Positions 63,201-64,000 of a DNA stretch of 64,000 bases are shown here, piece after piece. The stretch covers positions 3,472,001-3,536,000 of the forward strand of contig OZ241368.1 of the NCBI GenBank assembly GCA_965200525.1. The letters are read 5' to 3'. Position 1 is the stretch's first letter; every line of letters begins with the position of its first letter. Below the pieces are notes generated by a model, which worked only from the letters and a program-made list of their open reading frames with translations, was not told the origin of the DNA and searched no databases. Source of the stretch: JANNPJ01 sp965200525. Lineage in GTDB: Bacteria; Actinomycetota; Actinomycetes; Actinomycetales; Kineosporiaceae. Position numbers and translations under genes: made by a program.

Positions 63201-63546
63201 GGCTGAGGCGGCCGGGCCCGAGGCCGGCGCGAGCCAGCCGACCCCGGCGGCGCTGCGGCGGCTGCTCCCGGACGGCCCGGCGACCTGGTGCGAGCACGAC
63301 CGCCTGCTGGTGGACGGCGTCGAGGTGGACTGGTGGGTGAACGGAGCCGGACCCGGTGCGGTGGTGCACGCGGCCACCACCGACGGGCTGGCCCGGGGCC
63401 TGGCCTGGGCCGCCGGGCGGTGGGAACTGCGCGGGTCGGTGGCGGCCGTGCTGGCCGAACCGGAGATCGGCACCGACGTCGTGATCGATCAGGCGTTCTC
63501 GGACTTGCCTGCCGAGACGATCCGGCCGGCCGCGGCCGACAGGTGA
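60220..63546 (+). CDS. Large GHKL (sacsin-like) ATPase
   Basis: This is an 1108-residue soluble protein coupled to the DUF3027 gene (GTGA). The N-terminus is a Bergerat-fold ATPase: E48 and N52 in VELAQNAADAAV (N box), VAANTGAGLD (G1; N83 where most GHKL proteins have Asp), IGRFGVGFAAVLAIS (G2). Residues ~150-200 hold an insert of Gly-Ser-Val repeats (seven 15-bp units, 60703-60807). The remaining ~850 residues are Ala/Leu/Val/Asp rich with a PES repeat (61852-61878) and no recognised domain. Sacsin-type N-terminal ATPases are chaperone-like; pairing with DUF3027 is widespread in actinobacteria, but the role is unknown. Confidence 0.82.
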   Translation: MTEDRFGANDIRQNVLTAWSASPARFREDANAEEDLVLGGYRDRLVVELAQNAADAAVRAGRPGRLLLALRESEGHGVLVAANTGAGLDAAGVQALATLRASAKRDGDTIGRFGVGFAAVLAISDEPAVLSRSGGVRFSAADTRQLVESSGSSASGASGSVGSVVGGSVAGGSNSGGSVLGGSVLGGSVSGGSVSGETRSGDLAVELVRRDGHVPVLRLPFPAEGTPPEGYDTVVLLPLRDAAAEDLVQRLLADVDDALLLALPALTEIVIERPGRPSMVLRDVAERWHVLRREGRLSPAGLTGRPTEERGRDRWQLTWALPHNPADLPEPGVVHAPTPSDEPLPWPALLIATLPLDPSRRHVAPGPVTDEVLAAAATAYVELLVERAAAGDEVWPLVVGGLAIGSLDGALRAAVAELLPSAPILRSAEDPAMLLRPREALALAGPVGADVPTVTVFSRWLAGLVHAPRTATAAFDRLGVRRLSLADAVETLPPVADPVRWHEVYAALAPLAGDAAVREALAFLPVPLADGTVARGIRGLLLAAPESPESPESPGAIGAAGPQDSAAEITAAEVTAALVVLGARVVHPNAVHPLLERLGAVVAGPRALLELPAVAAAVASLADGDSERGVGPAGLEGPGEQQLVDAVLTLAGAAVRAGELGPGDRPELGDLPLSDDGGELTPASALALPGSPAAEWFSADEIGLAAAELVERWGEPTLAAVGVLRGPGLVRAQDVPIDAGFDDELGPVADLDGWDTWCALVADELDGLPPGAVLAELVAVRDLDAVRPEALPDLVAAIAADPALRPALVGPARIIADGRPLDVPPYTAWWLRAELAPDGGPAGALAGPDAEPGLLALFEPAPPWVTRLDPVAQRALGVISTMADLDAAAVPGLLERLSDDRLEVSAELLVEVLSRLAVLARRGVEVDRPERVRGLDDEGGSMVVPAAEAVVIEAPMYRQRPDLGVSLPVSPAGAAALADLLDLPLAGELAPGEVAEAAGPEAGASQPTPAALRRLLPDGPATWCEHDRLLVDGVEVDWWVNGAGPGAVVHAATTDGLARGLAWAAGRWELRGSVAAVLAEPEIGTDVVIDQAFSDLPAETIRPAAADR
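60703..60807 (+). repeat. 15-bp coding tandem repeat (GSVxG)
   Basis: Seven adjacent 15-bp units like GGCTCGGTCTTGGGC encode G-S-V-x-G. Units 4 and 5 are identical. They form a Gly/Ser/Val-rich loop inside the ATPase domain. Confidence 0.9.
61852..61878 (+). repeat. 9-bp coding tandem repeat (PES)
   Basis: CCCGAGTCA occurs three times in succession, encoding PESPESPES in a linker of the GHKL protein. Confidence 0.9.
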
Positions 63547-63779
63547 GCCTGCCGCCGGAGCATGAACCAGTAGCCGAACAGGCCCAGGACCACCCCGGCC
63601 GCGGCTGACCAGATCCACCAGCCTCGGCCGTGGTCGACCAGGCTCGGCCGGATCACCAGCCCGATCACGAACAGCAGGGCCCAGACCGCGGTGCCGATCG
63701 CGACCGGCGCGGTCTCGCTGAACTCCGGCGGCCTGAATTCCTGCGGCTCGAACTCGGGTTGCTCGCTACCCTCTGTCAC
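63489..63779 (-). CDS. DUF2530 membrane protein
   Basis: This is a 96-residue protein with an acidic Pro/Glu N-terminus (about 24 residues) and two membrane helices (PVAIGTAVWALLFVIGLVI and WWIWSAAAGVVLGLFGYWFML) joined by a short loop (RPSLVDHGRG). Its length and pattern fit DUF2530 (Rv0879c in M. tuberculosis, also beside a marR gene). Its 3' end overlaps the end of the convergent ATPase gene by 58 bp. Confidence 0.85.
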   Translation of the reverse strand: MTEGSEQPEFEPQEFRPPEFSETAPVAIGTAVWALLFVIGLVIRPSLVDHGRGWWIWSAAAGVVLGLFGYWFMLRRQAHLSAAAGRIVSAGKSENA

Positions 63780-63882
63780 CCGTCGAGACTACTCCGCTCG
63801 GCCGGGCCGACCGGCTGGGGTGGATCCGACCCACCAGAAGGGCCGGACCTTCCCCGATGAGGAGGTCGGGTCGACAGTGGAA

Positions 63883-63901
63883 TAGTTAGCGAGGCTAACT
63901 A
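63883..63901. promoter_or_regulatory. MarR operator palindrome
   Basis: TAGTTAGC-GAG-GCTAACTA is a perfect 8-bp inverted repeat with a 3-bp spacer, typical of MarR sites. It is flanked by a further pair, GTCGACA (63870-63876) and TGTCGAC (63904-63910). It sits just before the regulator start. Confidence 0.75.
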
Positions 63902-63914
63902 GTTGTCGACTGTT

Positions 63915-64000
63915 GTGAGTGGTCTTCAGGCAGCTGAGCTGCGAGTTTCCCTGTTGAGGGTGGCCCGGCGGCTGCGGGCGGAGAAGTCCGACGCCGAGCT
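63915..64000 (+). CDS. MarR-family regulator, partial (cut by window end)
   Basis: GTG 63915 opens MSGLQAAELRVSLLRVARRLRAEKSDAE and runs off the window, so about 28 residues are visible. This is the start of the first helix of a MarR dimer domain. A TTG 12 nt upstream in frame is also possible. It lies directly behind its apparent operator and beside DUF2530, the arrangement of mycobacterial Rv0879c-Rv0880. Confidence 0.6.
   Translation, partial: MSGLQAAELRVSLLRVARRLRAEKSDAE

Overview
The window is about 70% G+C. It has GTG-rich starts, many GC3-biased genes, many apparent leaderless starts and actinobacterial marker families: a fused F420 FO synthase, DUF3263 plus LytR_C, DUF3027, DUF2530, XPB helicase plus its Helicase_C_3/WYL partner, WXG100, and an orphan CIRCE-controlled GroEL. 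This points to an actinomycete, plausibly of the Nakamurella/Frankiales type. From memory of M. tuberculosis gene order, the right half recalls Rv0861c-Rv0883c (ercC3, Rv0862c, moaE/moaD/moaA, cspB, Rv0879c, a marR gene, Rv0883c), Rv0430-Rv0431, and mprA-mprB-pepD.

Layout. (1) 1-6.4 kb is a degraded conjugative element. It holds a methyltransferase-like protein, an HTH/sigma-like protein, a VirB2/TrbC-like pilin, the first part of a VirB6-like protein, a broken VirB4 ATPase remnant joined to the C-terminal part of a TraG/TraD-type coupling ATPase, and an intact replication-relaxation protein. A 20-bp motif recurs in its control regions. (2) 6.5-23.3 kb is an exopolysaccharide locus. It has a Wzy-like polymerase, a GT2 transferase, a Wzz/BY-kinase-like co-polymerase with degenerate nucleotide-binding motifs, two membrane-anchored GH26-like enzymes, a four-gene nucleotide-sugar block (cytidylyltransferase, SDR, RfbC-like epimerase, Rossmann/SAF oxidoreductase), an initiating polyprenyl-phosphate sugar transferase, L-2-hydroxyglutarate oxidase, a NodB-type deacetylase and a GT4 transferase. 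(3) 23.4-32.7 kb is general metabolism: a small basic protein, MerR + SDR, FbiC, uracil-DNA glycosylase, a PLP decarboxylase, DUF3263/LytR_C, a HExxH-like small protein, and a cold-shock gene with a long leader.

(4) 32.7-46.6 kb carries an orphan family-A DNA polymerase, an MFS exporter + MarR, groEL with two CIRCE elements, molybdenum-cofactor genes (a MobA/MocA-like transferase, moaE, moaA, moaD), a GT39-type membrane transferase, xylAB with a direct-repeat operator, a small protein preceded by overlapping palindromes, and WXG100. (5) 46.8-51.5 kb is an envelope-stress block: HtrA/PepD-like protease, a 46-codon small ORF, and a histidine kinase with its response regulator. (6) 51.5-64 kb has XPB and its partner, a pair of genes sharing one uncharacterised domain, a HAD hydrolase, a long cold-shock protein, DUF3027 fused to an acidic repeat tail, a GHKL (sacsin-like) ATPase carrying a Gly-Ser-Val repeat insert, DUF2530, and the start of a MarR gene behind a clear operator.

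Many genes appear to be transcribed leaderless: a TANNNT -10 box lies 6-8 nt before the start codon and there is no Shine-Dalgarno. I used that pattern to choose several starts. No rRNA, tRNA, CRISPR array or intact insertion sequence was seen.
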